A stretch of DNA of 64,000 nucleotides, taken from the NCBI GenBank assembly GCA_965238025.1, contig OZ250162.1:3100001-3164000 (forward strand), in the 5' to 3' direction. Of the stretch, positions 18,437-26,005 are shown piece by piece. The DNA is from Pelagihabitans sp965238025. GTDB lineage: Bacteria; Bacteroidota; Bacteroidia; Flavobacteriales; Flavobacteriaceae. Below the pieces are notes generated by a model that made no database searches, had not been told where the DNA came from, and saw nothing but the letters and a program-made list of their open reading frames with translations. A program made the position numbers and the translations under genes. Positions within the stretch are counted from its first letter, which is position 1, and every line of letters starts with the position of its first letter.

Positions 18437-19930
18437 CTATACCTGATAAGCCGGCAGATTAAACATAAACGAACTCCCTTCCGAGGGTTTGCTCATTACC
18501 GTAATTGTAGTGTCGTGAAGATCCATAATTTTCTTTACTATGGCGAGGCCCAATCCGGAACCCTGTTTTTTAGCACTTTCATTTACTTGCTTGTAGCGGT
18601 CAAAAATAAAGGGTTGCTCATTTACAGGTATTCCCGTACCGGTATCAGTAATATTGATAGCCACATTCTTAGCTTGTTTCTGAAGTGATAAGGTTACTTT
18701 ACCCTTGGGGTTCGTATATTTTATGGCATTTTCTATTAGGTTTTGCAGTGCGCGCTCTACCAGACTAACATCTGCGAACACGATACAATTTTCTTCAGGG
18801 TTTTCTATGGCAAGTTGAATCTGTTTTTTTTCTGCCAACACCTTGAACTTGGCAATGAGGTCATGGGAAAGCTCCGTAATCGAAAAAGGTTCTTTTATAG
18901 GCGTAATTTGCTCCGCCTCTAATTTTGAATATTCGAACAATTGATTGATAAGTTTAGACAATTTGTCGACATTATCATGGGTAATCTGCAGGTATTCCTC
19001 CTTTTCAGCTTCTGTTAGGGTCTTGTTTTTGATCTGTAGCGTCTCAATATAGCCTTTTAAAACGGCGAGAGGCGTCCTTAAATCATGTGATACATTGGCA
19101 ATCAATTCCCTACGGAGTAAATCAACGGACTTCATCTTATCCATATTACCCACTATGGTATCTGCCATGTCATTAAAGGAATTGGCGAAAATAGATATAT
19201 CCGATGTATTCGGATTCTCAATGCGGGCCCCTAGGTCCCCCTCACGGAATTTTCGAACCGTTCGGGTAATCAGCCTCAGGTTTTTAGTCAGGAACCAAAT
19301 AGCAAGAAGGCCGAGAAGGGCCGTAAAAAGCATGGTCAAAAACGTGGCCCCTATTCCTAATTTGGCAAAGTACTGGCCCATAAGGTTGTTGTTTACCTCT
19401 TGAAACTTGTTGCCAGCGAGAACAATGTAAATGTAACCGTCACGGCCGTCAACGGAATAGGGAGCGGCGGAAAATATTTTTTGTTCCCCAGGATTACGGG
19501 GATCATCCCCTAAAACAAATTCTTCCCCATTTGCCTTGATAAATGAATTAATAGGGCCTAAGGCCACACTTTTAGTGGCGTCCTTATCCTCTGGATCTAG
19601 GACTACGGAATATAAGATCGCTCCACCCTTGTCCAATAAATAGACCTCAATACCCCGATTAACCGCCATCATATCGTGCATCAAATCCCCGAACAAAGGT
19701 TTGTTCACACTACCGTCTTCTAAAAATGGCGAGGCATTTTGAAACTTCTCAGCAATGACGTGATTTGCCACTTCAGATTGTAACCGCTGTGTGGTTTCCT
19801 GATTGTGTTTATTGGCAAAGTAACTTGTTATGAATATATAGGAAGCCCCCATGAGCAGCACAAGTATTATAAAAGCTACCCATAGCTTTTTAACCAATTT
19901 TGGTGTTAGGGTTTTTTCAGGTGTGCTCAT
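18437..19930 (-). CDS. Sensor histidine kinase
   Basis: The 497-residue protein has transmembrane helices at about 15-35 and 187-208 flanking a periplasmic sensor domain. A HAMP linker follows at about 210-260, then the phosphoacceptor H-box NVSHDLRTPLAVLKGY with His at about residue 281. The ATPase domain has N (IENAIKYT), G1 (DTGTGIP) and G2 (GSGLGLAIVKKI) boxes. This is an orthodox EnvZ/PhoR-like kinase with all catalytic motifs intact. Its start overlaps the stop of the response regulator gene by four bases (ATGA), so the two form a translationally coupled pair. The signal is unknown. Confidence 0.93.
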   Translation of the reverse strand: MSTPEKTLTPKLVKKLWVAFIILVLLMGASYIFITSYFANKHNQETTQRLQSEVANHVIAEKFQNASPFLEDGSVNKPLFGDLMHDMMAVNRGIEVYLLDKGGAILYSVVLDPEDKDATKSVALGPINSFIKANGEEFVLGDDPRNPGEQKIFSAAPYSVDGRDGYIYIVLAGNKFQEVNNNLMGQYFAKLGIGATFLTMLFTALLGLLAIWFLTKNLRLITRTVRKFREGDLGARIENPNTSDISIFANSFNDMADTIVGNMDKMKSVDLLRRELIANVSHDLRTPLAVLKGYIETLQIKNKTLTEAEKEEYLQITHDNVDKLSKLINQLFEYSKLEAEQITPIKEPFSITELSHDLIAKFKVLAEKKQIQLAIENPEENCIVFADVSLVERALQNLIENAIKYTNPKGKVTLSLQKQAKNVAINITDTGTGIPVNEQPFIFDRYKQVNESAKKQGSGLGLAIVKKIMDLHDTTITVMSKPSEGSSFMFNLPAYQV

Positions 19931-20625
19931 ATGGCAATGTCTTCATTAAATTTATAACCCACGCCCCAGGTGGTCAGAATGTAAATGGGGTTGGCCATGT
20001 CTGACTCTATTTTAGCACGTAAACGGTTGATATGGGAGTTGACAGTATGTTCATATCCCTCAAAATTATACCCCCAAATAATGTTCAAAAGTTCAGTACG
20101 TGTATAATTTCTTCCCGGATTGGAAGCCATTAAAACGAGTAATTCAAATTCCTTTGGTGATAGTTCAATGCGCTGATCATCTACGACAACTTTTCTTTTT
20201 TCAACATCAATATGCATGCCTTCAAACGCAATGGAGGAGGAGTTCTTTTCGGTGGTGTCCTTGGTACCCGTTCTGCGCATTACGGCTTTTATCCTAGCTA
20301 AAAGCTCACGAATACTGAATGGTTTAGTAATGTAATCGTCTGCCCCGATTTCCAACCCCAGAACGCGATCTATTTCTTCCGATTTTGCCGTAAGCATGAT
20401 TACCGGGGTATTTTTTTTGGCCCTAAGCCGTTTACAGATCTCAACCCCATCAATTGAGGGGAGTGTTAAATCCAAAATTATTAGGTCATAGTCATTTTTC
20501 AATGCCATGTTCAACCCGACCTCCCCATCAGTTGCTGTAGCGGTATTGTAGATTACATCAGCTAAGTGAATCTCCAGCAACTTGATGATTTCCGGATCAT
20601 CTTCAATTATCAGAATGTTCTTCAT
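19927..20625 (-). CDS. OmpR-family response regulator
   Basis: This 232-residue regulator has a receiver domain with the acidic pocket EDD (residues 8-10), phosphoacceptor Asp52 (ILDLTLPSIDG), Thr79 and Lys101 (TKPFS). A winged-helix DNA-binding domain lies at about 130-230 (LSPKEFELLVLMASNPGRNY, VNSHINRLRAKI). It is encoded before its kinase, with a four-base overlap. It would bind DNA as a phosphorylated dimer. No target operator was identified in this window. Confidence 0.95.
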   Translation of the reverse strand: MKNILIIEDDPEIIKLLEIHLADVIYNTATATDGEVGLNMALKNDYDLIILDLTLPSIDGVEICKRLRAKKNTPVIMLTAKSEEIDRVLGLEIGADDYITKPFSIRELLARIKAVMRRTGTKDTTEKNSSSIAFEGMHIDVEKRKVVVDDQRIELSPKEFELLVLMASNPGRNYTRTELLNIIWGYNFEGYEHTVNSHINRLRAKIESDMANPIYILTTWGVGYKFNEDIAI

Positions 20626-20760
20626 AATACAACACGAAAGAAGTTAAAAAGTATCACAACAGTATCACAAGTGGTATAAAAGACCGGAATTTTGGGTCCA
20701 AGCGTCCTAGTAAATCCTGAACTAAAGATAGTGATTTGGGGCAGTTTGTTGGATTCGTGA

Positions 20761-21240
20761 TTATTCCCAAGAATCAATTTGATTGATTTCTTCAAAATTA
20801 TAACCACCAACATGTTTTTTCCTATAGGCAATCGCCATCACTGCAAGAGCAATTAATAAGAGATAAACGATTAACATAAAACTTCCAATTGGAAAAAAAG
20901 TCGGCGGAATTGCATGGCTGGCATATTCCGAAGTACCAGAAAGTGTCAAAATCGTGCTGATCAATTTGTAGGTATAAATAGGTAAAATGGCATAAAGGCC
21001 ATATTCCAAATTCCGCATTTGCGGATCGGCAACTTCCTCTTCTCGTATCTTAAACCATAACACATATAAAAATATAAAATGCACAATAGCACTAAGGGGA
21101 AGAAGGTAATTTTGTAATTTAAAGAAGTAAAACTGATTGGTGTATAGTCCGTAGAAACTAAAAATAATGGCAAAGAACAATGCAATAAGTGATACCAATA
21201 AACCGGTTTTCCAAGGTAGTATTTTTAGAATTCGATTCAT
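20761..21240 (-). CDS. Hypothetical four-helix membrane protein
   Basis: The 159-residue product contains four hydrophobic segments (about 13-32, 40-62, 85-103 and 118-140) and a charged C-terminal tail. I do not recognise the family; the size and helix count fit small inner-membrane proteins of flavobacteria with no known function. It lies 135 bases upstream of the response regulator gene on the same strand but is probably a separate unit. Confidence 0.65.
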   Translation of the reverse strand: MNRILKILPWKTGLLVSLIALFFAIIFSFYGLYTNQFYFFKLQNYLLPLSAIVHFIFLYVLWFKIREEEVADPQMRNLEYGLYAILPIYTYKLISTILTLSGTSEYASHAIPPTFFPIGSFMLIVYLLLIALAVMAIAYRKKHVGGYNFEEINQIDSWE

Positions 21241-21428
21241 GAAGTGCTAGTTTTGGCGGTTATGACCCTAACCACGCAAAGAAAACGATTGTAGTGTTGC
21301 CCAAGATGAAGTTTTCGATAAAACGGCTGTAATACTAGGTAATATATAACATAAGAAATATAGCCAAGGTAAACGGTATATTTGTGTGGCCGTTTTTGAG
21401 GGGAATTTTTCACAAAGTGTTGGTTAGG

Positions 21429-21447
21429 TTTACTTTAATAAAGTAAA
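21429..21447. promoter_or_regulatory. 19-nt AT-rich perfect palindrome upstream of the TruA-like gene
   Basis: TTTACTTTA and TAAAGTAAA flank a central A at 21438, 56 bases before the ATG at 21504. It may be an operator or part of the promoter region. AT-rich palindromes of this length can arise by chance, so confidence is low. Confidence 0.3.
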
Positions 21448-21503
21448 AATACAAAAAGACGGTAGCTTTCTTACAGGTTTTAAATCGAGTAGCGTAGAAA
21501 TTT

Positions 21504-22304
21504 ATGCACATAATTATTAACCGTTATCTGGTGAAAACCCAGTTCTTAGGGTTTAGATATAGTGGTTGGCAAAAACAACCCGGGCAAAAGACCTTGGAGG
21601 GTATGCTCTCCAAAACACTGAAATACATACTTCCAGACCAGGAGTTCAAGATTCTGGGTGGGGGTAGAACGGATGCCAAAGTATCGGCTTTGGAGTATTA
21701 TTTTGAGTTGTTTTTAAAAGGTAGCCCCTTGGAAAATATTTCGGACTTCATCGGTTTATTTAATAAAAACCTTCCTCCGGACATACGGGTTTTAGAAATT
21801 TCTGCAGTTGATGCGGATTTCAACGTCATTCAGAGTATCAAGGCAAAGGAATATGTTTACTTATTCTCATCTGGTGAAAAAAATCATCCATTTTGTGCAC
21901 CTTATATGGCCAATATTTTAGAGGAGCTGAATATTGAGGCTATGAAGGAAGCTGCGGCCCATTTTGTTGGTACGTATGATTTTTCTACCTATACGGCCCG
22001 TCTAAGAAATAATACAAAAACAGTGAGAACAATTGAGTCCTGTTATATAGCGGAAAATACGCTGCTCACTGCGAACTTTTTCCCCTCTAAAAGTTTTGCA
22101 CTTCATATTACCGGAGAAGGTTTTATGCGCTATCAGGTACGTATGATTATGGGGGCATTGATACAGTTGGGTAAAGGCGAACTTACTTTTGAAAGTATTA
22201 AAGCTTCTTTGGAACCTAATAATGATATTCATTTGACCTTTGTTGCCCCGGGATCGGGACTTTTATTGAATTCAGTCGATTTTGGTCACAACAAGATGAA
22301 TTAG
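21504..22304 (+). CDS. truA: TruA-like tRNA pseudouridine synthase
   Basis: The 266-residue protein follows the TruA plan: FRYSGWQKQPGQKTLEG near the start, then the catalytic loop GGGRTDAKVSA with Asp57, and a later RFMRYQVRMIMGAL-like segment (FMRYQVRMIMGALIQLGKG) that shapes the RNA-binding cleft. TruA converts uridines 38-40 of tRNA anticodon arms to pseudouridine. The usual GRTDxGVHA motif is changed to GRTDAKVSA: the Gly and His after the Asp are replaced while the Asp is kept. It may therefore be a divergent paralogue with another target, and the gene symbol is a family label. Confidence 0.78.
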   Translation: MHIIINRYLVKTQFLGFRYSGWQKQPGQKTLEGMLSKTLKYILPDQEFKILGGGRTDAKVSALEYYFELFLKGSPLENISDFIGLFNKNLPPDIRVLEISAVDADFNVIQSIKAKEYVYLFSSGEKNHPFCAPYMANILEELNIEAMKEAAAHFVGTYDFSTYTARLRNNTKTVRTIESCYIAENTLLTANFFPSKSFALHITGEGFMRYQVRMIMGALIQLGKGELTFESIKASLEPNNDIHLTFVAPGSGLLLNSVDFGHNKMN

Positions 22305-22494
22305 AATATAGTACATGATGTAAAACTGTACTTTAACCATCAACGCTAATAATAAAGATCTGCTAACCGCACCAGGCCCAAAAATTTAAATATTTTTGGA
22401 TTTCGATATAAAATGCCCGACATGGCTAAAAGTGATATGCGGGAAGGGTAAACGTAGAAGGTTTGGGGGATTCCTAAGAAATTGAAAAATAAGA

Positions 22495-23292
22495 ATGAGA
22501 AGACTTAAGATTATATTAATTACCTTGACTTTACTGTATGTTGGGTTGACAATAATGACGTACATTTTTCAAGAAAGACTTGTTTTTTTTCCATCTAAAA
22601 TGCCCGCGAACCATGAGTTCGATTTTTGCCAGAACTTTGAGGAGTTCAATCTGACGGCGGCCGATGGAGCCGTTTTAAATGCAGTACATATAAAACAAGG
22701 CAGCGCAAAGGGTGTTGTGCTCTACTTTCATGGGAACTCCGGTAATATTTCCCATTTGGGGCATGTGGCCAACCTTATGAGTCGAAGGGGATTTGATGCC
22801 ATTTTAATAGATTACCGAACCTATGGCAAAAGTACAGGCGAAATAAGTGAGGAAGCCATTAAAAAAGATGCGCAGTTATTCTATGATTATGCGCTTACCA
22901 AATATGGTGAAGATGAGATTATACTCTACGGACGTTCTTTTGGAACAGGGGTCGCGACGGGTCTGGCGGCAGCAAATACTCCCAAAAAATTGATACTGGA
23001 ATCTCCCTTTTATAGTGCAGTGGAGCTAGGTAAGCATCGTTTTCCCATTTTTCCAGTGGCTTGGCTATCAAAATTTCGGTTTCCCAGTCATGAATACATA
23101 AAAGAAGTGAAGTGCCCAATTTACGTTTTTCACGGCAAGGAAGATTTTGTAATTCCCATAGAACAGGCAAAAAACCTGTTTGATGAGATTCCAGGGAATG
23201 ATAAAAAGTATTATGAGATTAGTGGTGCAGGACATAATTACCTTCAAGATTTTGACGCCTTTAAACTCGGAATAAAAGAAGCACTTAACTAA
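22495..23292 (+). CDS. Alpha/beta hydrolase, membrane-anchored (BEM46-like)
   Basis: This 265-residue protein has an N-terminal hydrophobic helix (about 5-25) and an alpha/beta hydrolase domain with oxyanion region FHGNSGN (69-75). The nucleophile elbow is GRSFG (Ser148), followed by Asp217 in GKEDFVIP and His247 in GAGHN, a full catalytic triad. It resembles the BEM46/YfhR group, whose natural substrates are poorly known. Ten bases separate it from pxpA, so it is probably in the same operon as the 5-oxoprolinase genes. Confidence 0.85.
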   Translation: MRRLKIILITLTLLYVGLTIMTYIFQERLVFFPSKMPANHEFDFCQNFEEFNLTAADGAVLNAVHIKQGSAKGVVLYFHGNSGNISHLGHVANLMSRRGFDAILIDYRTYGKSTGEISEEAIKKDAQLFYDYALTKYGEDEIILYGRSFGTGVATGLAAANTPKKLILESPFYSAVELGKHRFPIFPVAWLSKFRFPSHEYIKEVKCPIYVFHGKEDFVIPIEQAKNLFDEIPGNDKKYYEISGAGHNYLQDFDAFKLGIKEALN

Positions 23293-23302
23293 TTTTGACA
23301 GT

Positions 23303-24049
23303 TTGAAAGATGTATATGATATAGATTTGAATTGCGATCTTGGTGAAGGATTAGGTAATGACCATGAATTATTACCGTTTATTTCTTCATGCTCAATTGC
23401 CTGTGGAGGACATGCAGGCGATGAAAGTTCTATGCGCGAAGTAATACAACTTGCGTTAAGGAATAAGGTTCTAATTGGCGCACACCCATCTTATCCAGAC
23501 AAGGAAAATTTTGGGAGGTTTTCAATGGATATTTCAGGCGAGGAGCTAACGACTTCTATTCAAAAACAACTATCAAGGTTGACGGCCATTATAAAAAAGG
23601 AAAATGCAGTTTTACATCACATTAAACCGCATGGCGCCCTCTACAATGATTTAGCCAAAGATGAATTATTGTCAAGAACGTTTTTAAACGCCATTCGTGA
23701 TTATAAAACTACCACTGCCTTGTATGTTCCATATAATTCAATTATTGAGCAGCTAGCCCTAGCAGATGGCTTTAGTATAAAACAGGAGGCATTTGCCGAT
23801 AGAAATTACAATAACCGAGGATTGTTGGTCCCTCGTAAATTCCCCAATGCGGTAATCACAGAACCAAAAAAAGTGCTGGAACAGCTAGAAAATGTTGTTA
23901 AAGGAGAAAAAGTAATATCCGTTGAAGGCTTAGAAATACCTATAAAAGCCCAGACCATTTGCTTACATGGCGATACGCCAAATGCACTTGAAATATTAAT
24001 GTATCTTTCAGAAAAATTGCCACAGATTAATATTCAAATTATAAAGTGA
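23303..24049 (+). CDS. pxpA: 5-oxoprolinase subunit A (LamB/YcsF family)
   Basis: The 248-residue protein begins with the family signature DLNCDLGEG, followed by SCSIACGGHAGDE and HIKPHGALYN, which are diagnostic for LamB/YcsF proteins. With PxpB and PxpC it forms the ATP-dependent bacterial 5-oxoprolinase, which opens pyroglutamate to glutamate and so removes a damage product of glutamine. The start is TTG at 23303; no in-frame ATG exists before the conserved N-terminus. pxpB follows with a four-base overlap. Confidence 0.93.
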   Translation: MKDVYDIDLNCDLGEGLGNDHELLPFISSCSIACGGHAGDESSMREVIQLALRNKVLIGAHPSYPDKENFGRFSMDISGEELTTSIQKQLSRLTAIIKKENAVLHHIKPHGALYNDLAKDELLSRTFLNAIRDYKTTTALYVPYNSIIEQLALADGFSIKQEAFADRNYNNRGLLVPRKFPNAVITEPKKVLEQLENVVKGEKVISVEGLEIPIKAQTICLHGDTPNALEILMYLSEKLPQINIQIIK

Positions 24050-24777
24050 ACTATAATATTACAATACGATCTTTTGGGCATCACGCTGTCTTGATTGAAT
24101 GGCCAAATAGAGTGGAGGAATCTATTTTAGATGATATTCTGGGTTATATAGAAACGCTGAAAACAAAGGTGGCTATGCCGGAATGGGAATTAGTGCCGGC
24201 CTATAATTCTCTCACCATGATCCATCGTAATGGGACATTAAATTTCTTAAAGTTGAGAACGCAATTACTTGATTGGTATAAGGAAGATAGGCCTATTAAA
24301 ATGAGAGATAGATTTCTATGGCGTCTTCCTGTCTGTTATGACTTTGATTTTGGTATTGATCTGCTTGACGCATCTGAGTTTTTGGGTATGGAAACTTCGG
24401 AACTCATAACAATGCATACCGCACAAAAATATACAGTTTATGGCATTGGGTTCTTGCCCGGCTTTATGTATTTAGGAGGATTGCCCAAGGAACTTGAAGT
24501 GCCAAGAAAAAGTACTCCACGATTAAATGTTGCCAAAGGGGCAGTGGGTCTGGCGGCAAAACAAACCGGTATTTATCCACAAGATTCCCCAGGTGGGTGG
24601 AATATTATCGGAAATTGCGCTGTACCCATTTTTGATGCGACGGCAGAACCACCTTGTTTTGTTAGTGTTGGGGATAAAGTACAGTTTTATGCCATAGAAC
24701 GGGCAGAATATGAACTCCACCTTATTGAGGCCGAGGTGGGTATTTACAAAATCGAAAAAATTCCATTACATGCTTAA
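24046..24777 (+). CDS. pxpB: 5-oxoprolinase subunit B (KipI family)
   Basis: The protein has 243 residues and shows the KipI/AHS1 signature: YNSLTMIH near residue 65, then GIGFLPGFMYLGGLP, KSTPRLNVAKGAVGLAAKQTGIYPQDSPGGWNIIG in the second half. It pairs with PxpC and PxpA in the 5-oxoprolinase complex. It starts with GTG at 24046, overlapping the pxpA stop (GTGA), and its own stop lies inside the pxpC gene, so all three subunits are translationally coupled. Confidence 0.93.
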   Translation: MNYNITIRSFGHHAVLIEWPNRVEESILDDILGYIETLKTKVAMPEWELVPAYNSLTMIHRNGTLNFLKLRTQLLDWYKEDRPIKMRDRFLWRLPVCYDFDFGIDLLDASEFLGMETSELITMHTAQKYTVYGIGFLPGFMYLGGLPKELEVPRKSTPRLNVAKGAVGLAAKQTGIYPQDSPGGWNIIGNCAVPIFDATAEPPCFVSVGDKVQFYAIERAEYELHLIEAEVGIYKIEKIPLHA

Positions 24778-25615
24778 GATACTTAAAGCAGGCTTTTTTT
24801 CCAGTATCCAGGACAACGGAAGGTTTGGTTTGTTGGATAAAGGGGTGCCAGTGTCCGGGCAGATGGATACGATCACGGCTGCTAAAGTAAATCAGTTGTT
24901 GGAAAACAAAAATAACGCCGCGGTTATGGAAATTACCATGACCGGACCGACCTTGGAATTTGAAGAGGACACCTTTATTTGTTTTGGTGGTGCAGAAATG
25001 TCGGTAACCCTTAACAATGAACCAATTTATCCGTACAAAGTACATAAGATCGTTGGTGGTGATATTTTGTCCTATGGGAAATTGAAGAAAGGTTTTCGCA
25101 ACTACCTAGGAGTTAAAAATGGGTTCAATACCGAAAAAGTACTAGGTAGTCATTCATTCTACTTTCCACTTACGGTCAAGAGTCATATTGAAGATGGAAT
25201 GGAAATCAACTATGAAATTATTTCCGATTTTACGCCAAAACTACCGGAATTGAAAATAGATTCCTTGTTGGATGAGACTGTTCTTGAGGTATCTCCGGGC
25301 CCGGAATATGAAATGTTATCAGATGACCAATTGCTTGACCTGTTCCAAAATGAATTTTCAGTAGCTAAGGAGAACAACCGCATGGCGTATCAGCTAAATG
25401 ATAGTATTCCCGAACACCAAGTTTCAATCTTAACATCCGCTACAATGCCGGGTACCGTACAGTTAACACCTTCGGGAAAACTAGTGATATTAATGAAAGA
25501 CGGACAGACAACCGGTGGGTATCCCCGTATTTTGCAGCTTACCGAAGAAGCCATTGTAATTTTATCCCAGAAGAAATTTGGGGATAAACTCACTTTTAAA
25601 AGAACAAATTCCTAA
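24770..25615 (+). CDS. pxpC: 5-oxoprolinase subunit C (biotin-dependent carboxyltransferase-like, KipA family)
   Basis: From the ATG at 24770 the protein has 281 residues and starts MLKILKAGFFSSIQDNGR, the usual start of KipA/AHS2 proteins. GVPVSGQMD and the late TTGGYPRI motif are also typical. The frame is open further upstream to 24710, but that part is inside pxpB and is not conserved in character. The eight-base overlap with pxpB supports the shorter start. It completes the pxpABC set; together with the upstream hydrolase this is a four-gene run. Confidence 0.92.
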   Translation: MLKILKAGFFSSIQDNGRFGLLDKGVPVSGQMDTITAAKVNQLLENKNNAAVMEITMTGPTLEFEEDTFICFGGAEMSVTLNNEPIYPYKVHKIVGGDILSYGKLKKGFRNYLGVKNGFNTEKVLGSHSFYFPLTVKSHIEDGMEINYEIISDFTPKLPELKIDSLLDETVLEVSPGPEYEMLSDDQLLDLFQNEFSVAKENNRMAYQLNDSIPEHQVSILTSATMPGTVQLTPSGKLVILMKDGQTTGGYPRILQLTEEAIVILSQKKFGDKLTFKRTNS

Positions 25616-25683
25616 GCGTTCCTAAAACTATCAAAAAGGCGAAACGGAAGCAGCCTCAAAATACCATAAAAAGAATTTTATGA

Positions 25684-25715
25684 TTTGGTGCTTTGCTATA
25701 TTTAAATTAAACTTG
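25684..25715 (+). promoter_or_regulatory. Candidate promoter of the ilv leader and operon
   Basis: TTTG at 25684-25687 and TAAACTTG at 25708-25715 are separated by 20 bases, fitting the Bacteroidota -33/-7 pattern with one mismatch in the -7 box. Transcription would start at about 25720, almost at the leader ATG. An alternative -7 box is TATATTTA at 25697-25704. Confidence 0.4.
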
Positions 25716-25720
25716 CAACA

Positions 25721-25774
25721 ATGAAAGTGTTTATAGAAAACGTTAGCCTTATTATCGTCCCTGAAAGGGGATGA
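25721..25774 (+). CDS. ilv operon leader peptide (17 residues)
   Basis: This short frame encodes MKVFIENVSLIIVPERG. Seven of 17 residues are Val, Ile or Leu, including the run Leu-Ile-Ile-Val at codons 10-13. It ends 231 bases before ilvD and is followed by mutually exclusive hairpins and an intrinsic terminator. This is the classical layout of a transcription attenuator, in which ribosome stalling at Ile, Leu or Val codons reports shortage of these amino acids. There is no other coding sequence between pxpC and ilvD. Confidence 0.85.
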   Translation: MKVFIENVSLIIVPERG

Positions 25775-25807
25775 TACGGTTACGTTATATTTTAAAGGCC
25801 TGTATCA
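25753..25807 (+). promoter_or_regulatory. Alternative RNA structures of the ilv attenuator (pause hairpin and antiterminator)
   Basis: Strand 1 (25753-25761) pairs with strand 2 (25768-25776) over nine pairs including one G-U, forming a pause-type hairpin that covers the Ile-Ile-Val codons. Strand 2 can instead pair with strand 3: 25772-25777 with 25802-25807 (six pairs), then after a one-base bulge 25778-25779 with 25799-25800. Strand 3 is the left arm of the terminator, so this second pairing would prevent termination. Confidence 0.75.
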
Positions 25808-25835
25808 ATGAAAATTGTTACAGGCTTTTTCTTTT
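25798..25835 (+). terminator. Attenuator terminator before ilvD
   Basis: Arms GCCTGTA (25798-25804) and TACAGGC (25819-25825) pair perfectly. After a T-T mismatch, CAAT and ATTG pair around a GAAA loop (25810-25813). The stem is followed directly by TTTTTCTTTT. It is a strong intrinsic terminator placed upstream of, not after, a coding operon. Confidence 0.88.
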
Positions 25836-25940
25836 GGTATAGATTGAATATGATAAAATATTATGCTTACTTGTTTGATAATCAATAATATAACAACAAT
25901 TGAATACAGTTGAATTTAAAGTGTTAATTCTTGCTGCCTC

Positions 25941-25969
25941 TTTAGGCCCTATAAAAGCCAATATATTTG
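25941..25969 (+). promoter_or_regulatory. Possible secondary promoter directly before ilvD
   Basis: TATATTTG at 25962-25969 matches TAnnTTTG exactly; a weak TTTA at 25941-25944 stands 17 bases upstream. It would start transcription about 30 bases before the ilvD ATG and bypass the attenuator. The -33 match is poor. Confidence 0.3.
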
Positions 25970-26005
25970 AAAATAGAACCAGAAAACTGAACGATCAATA
26001 CCCAT

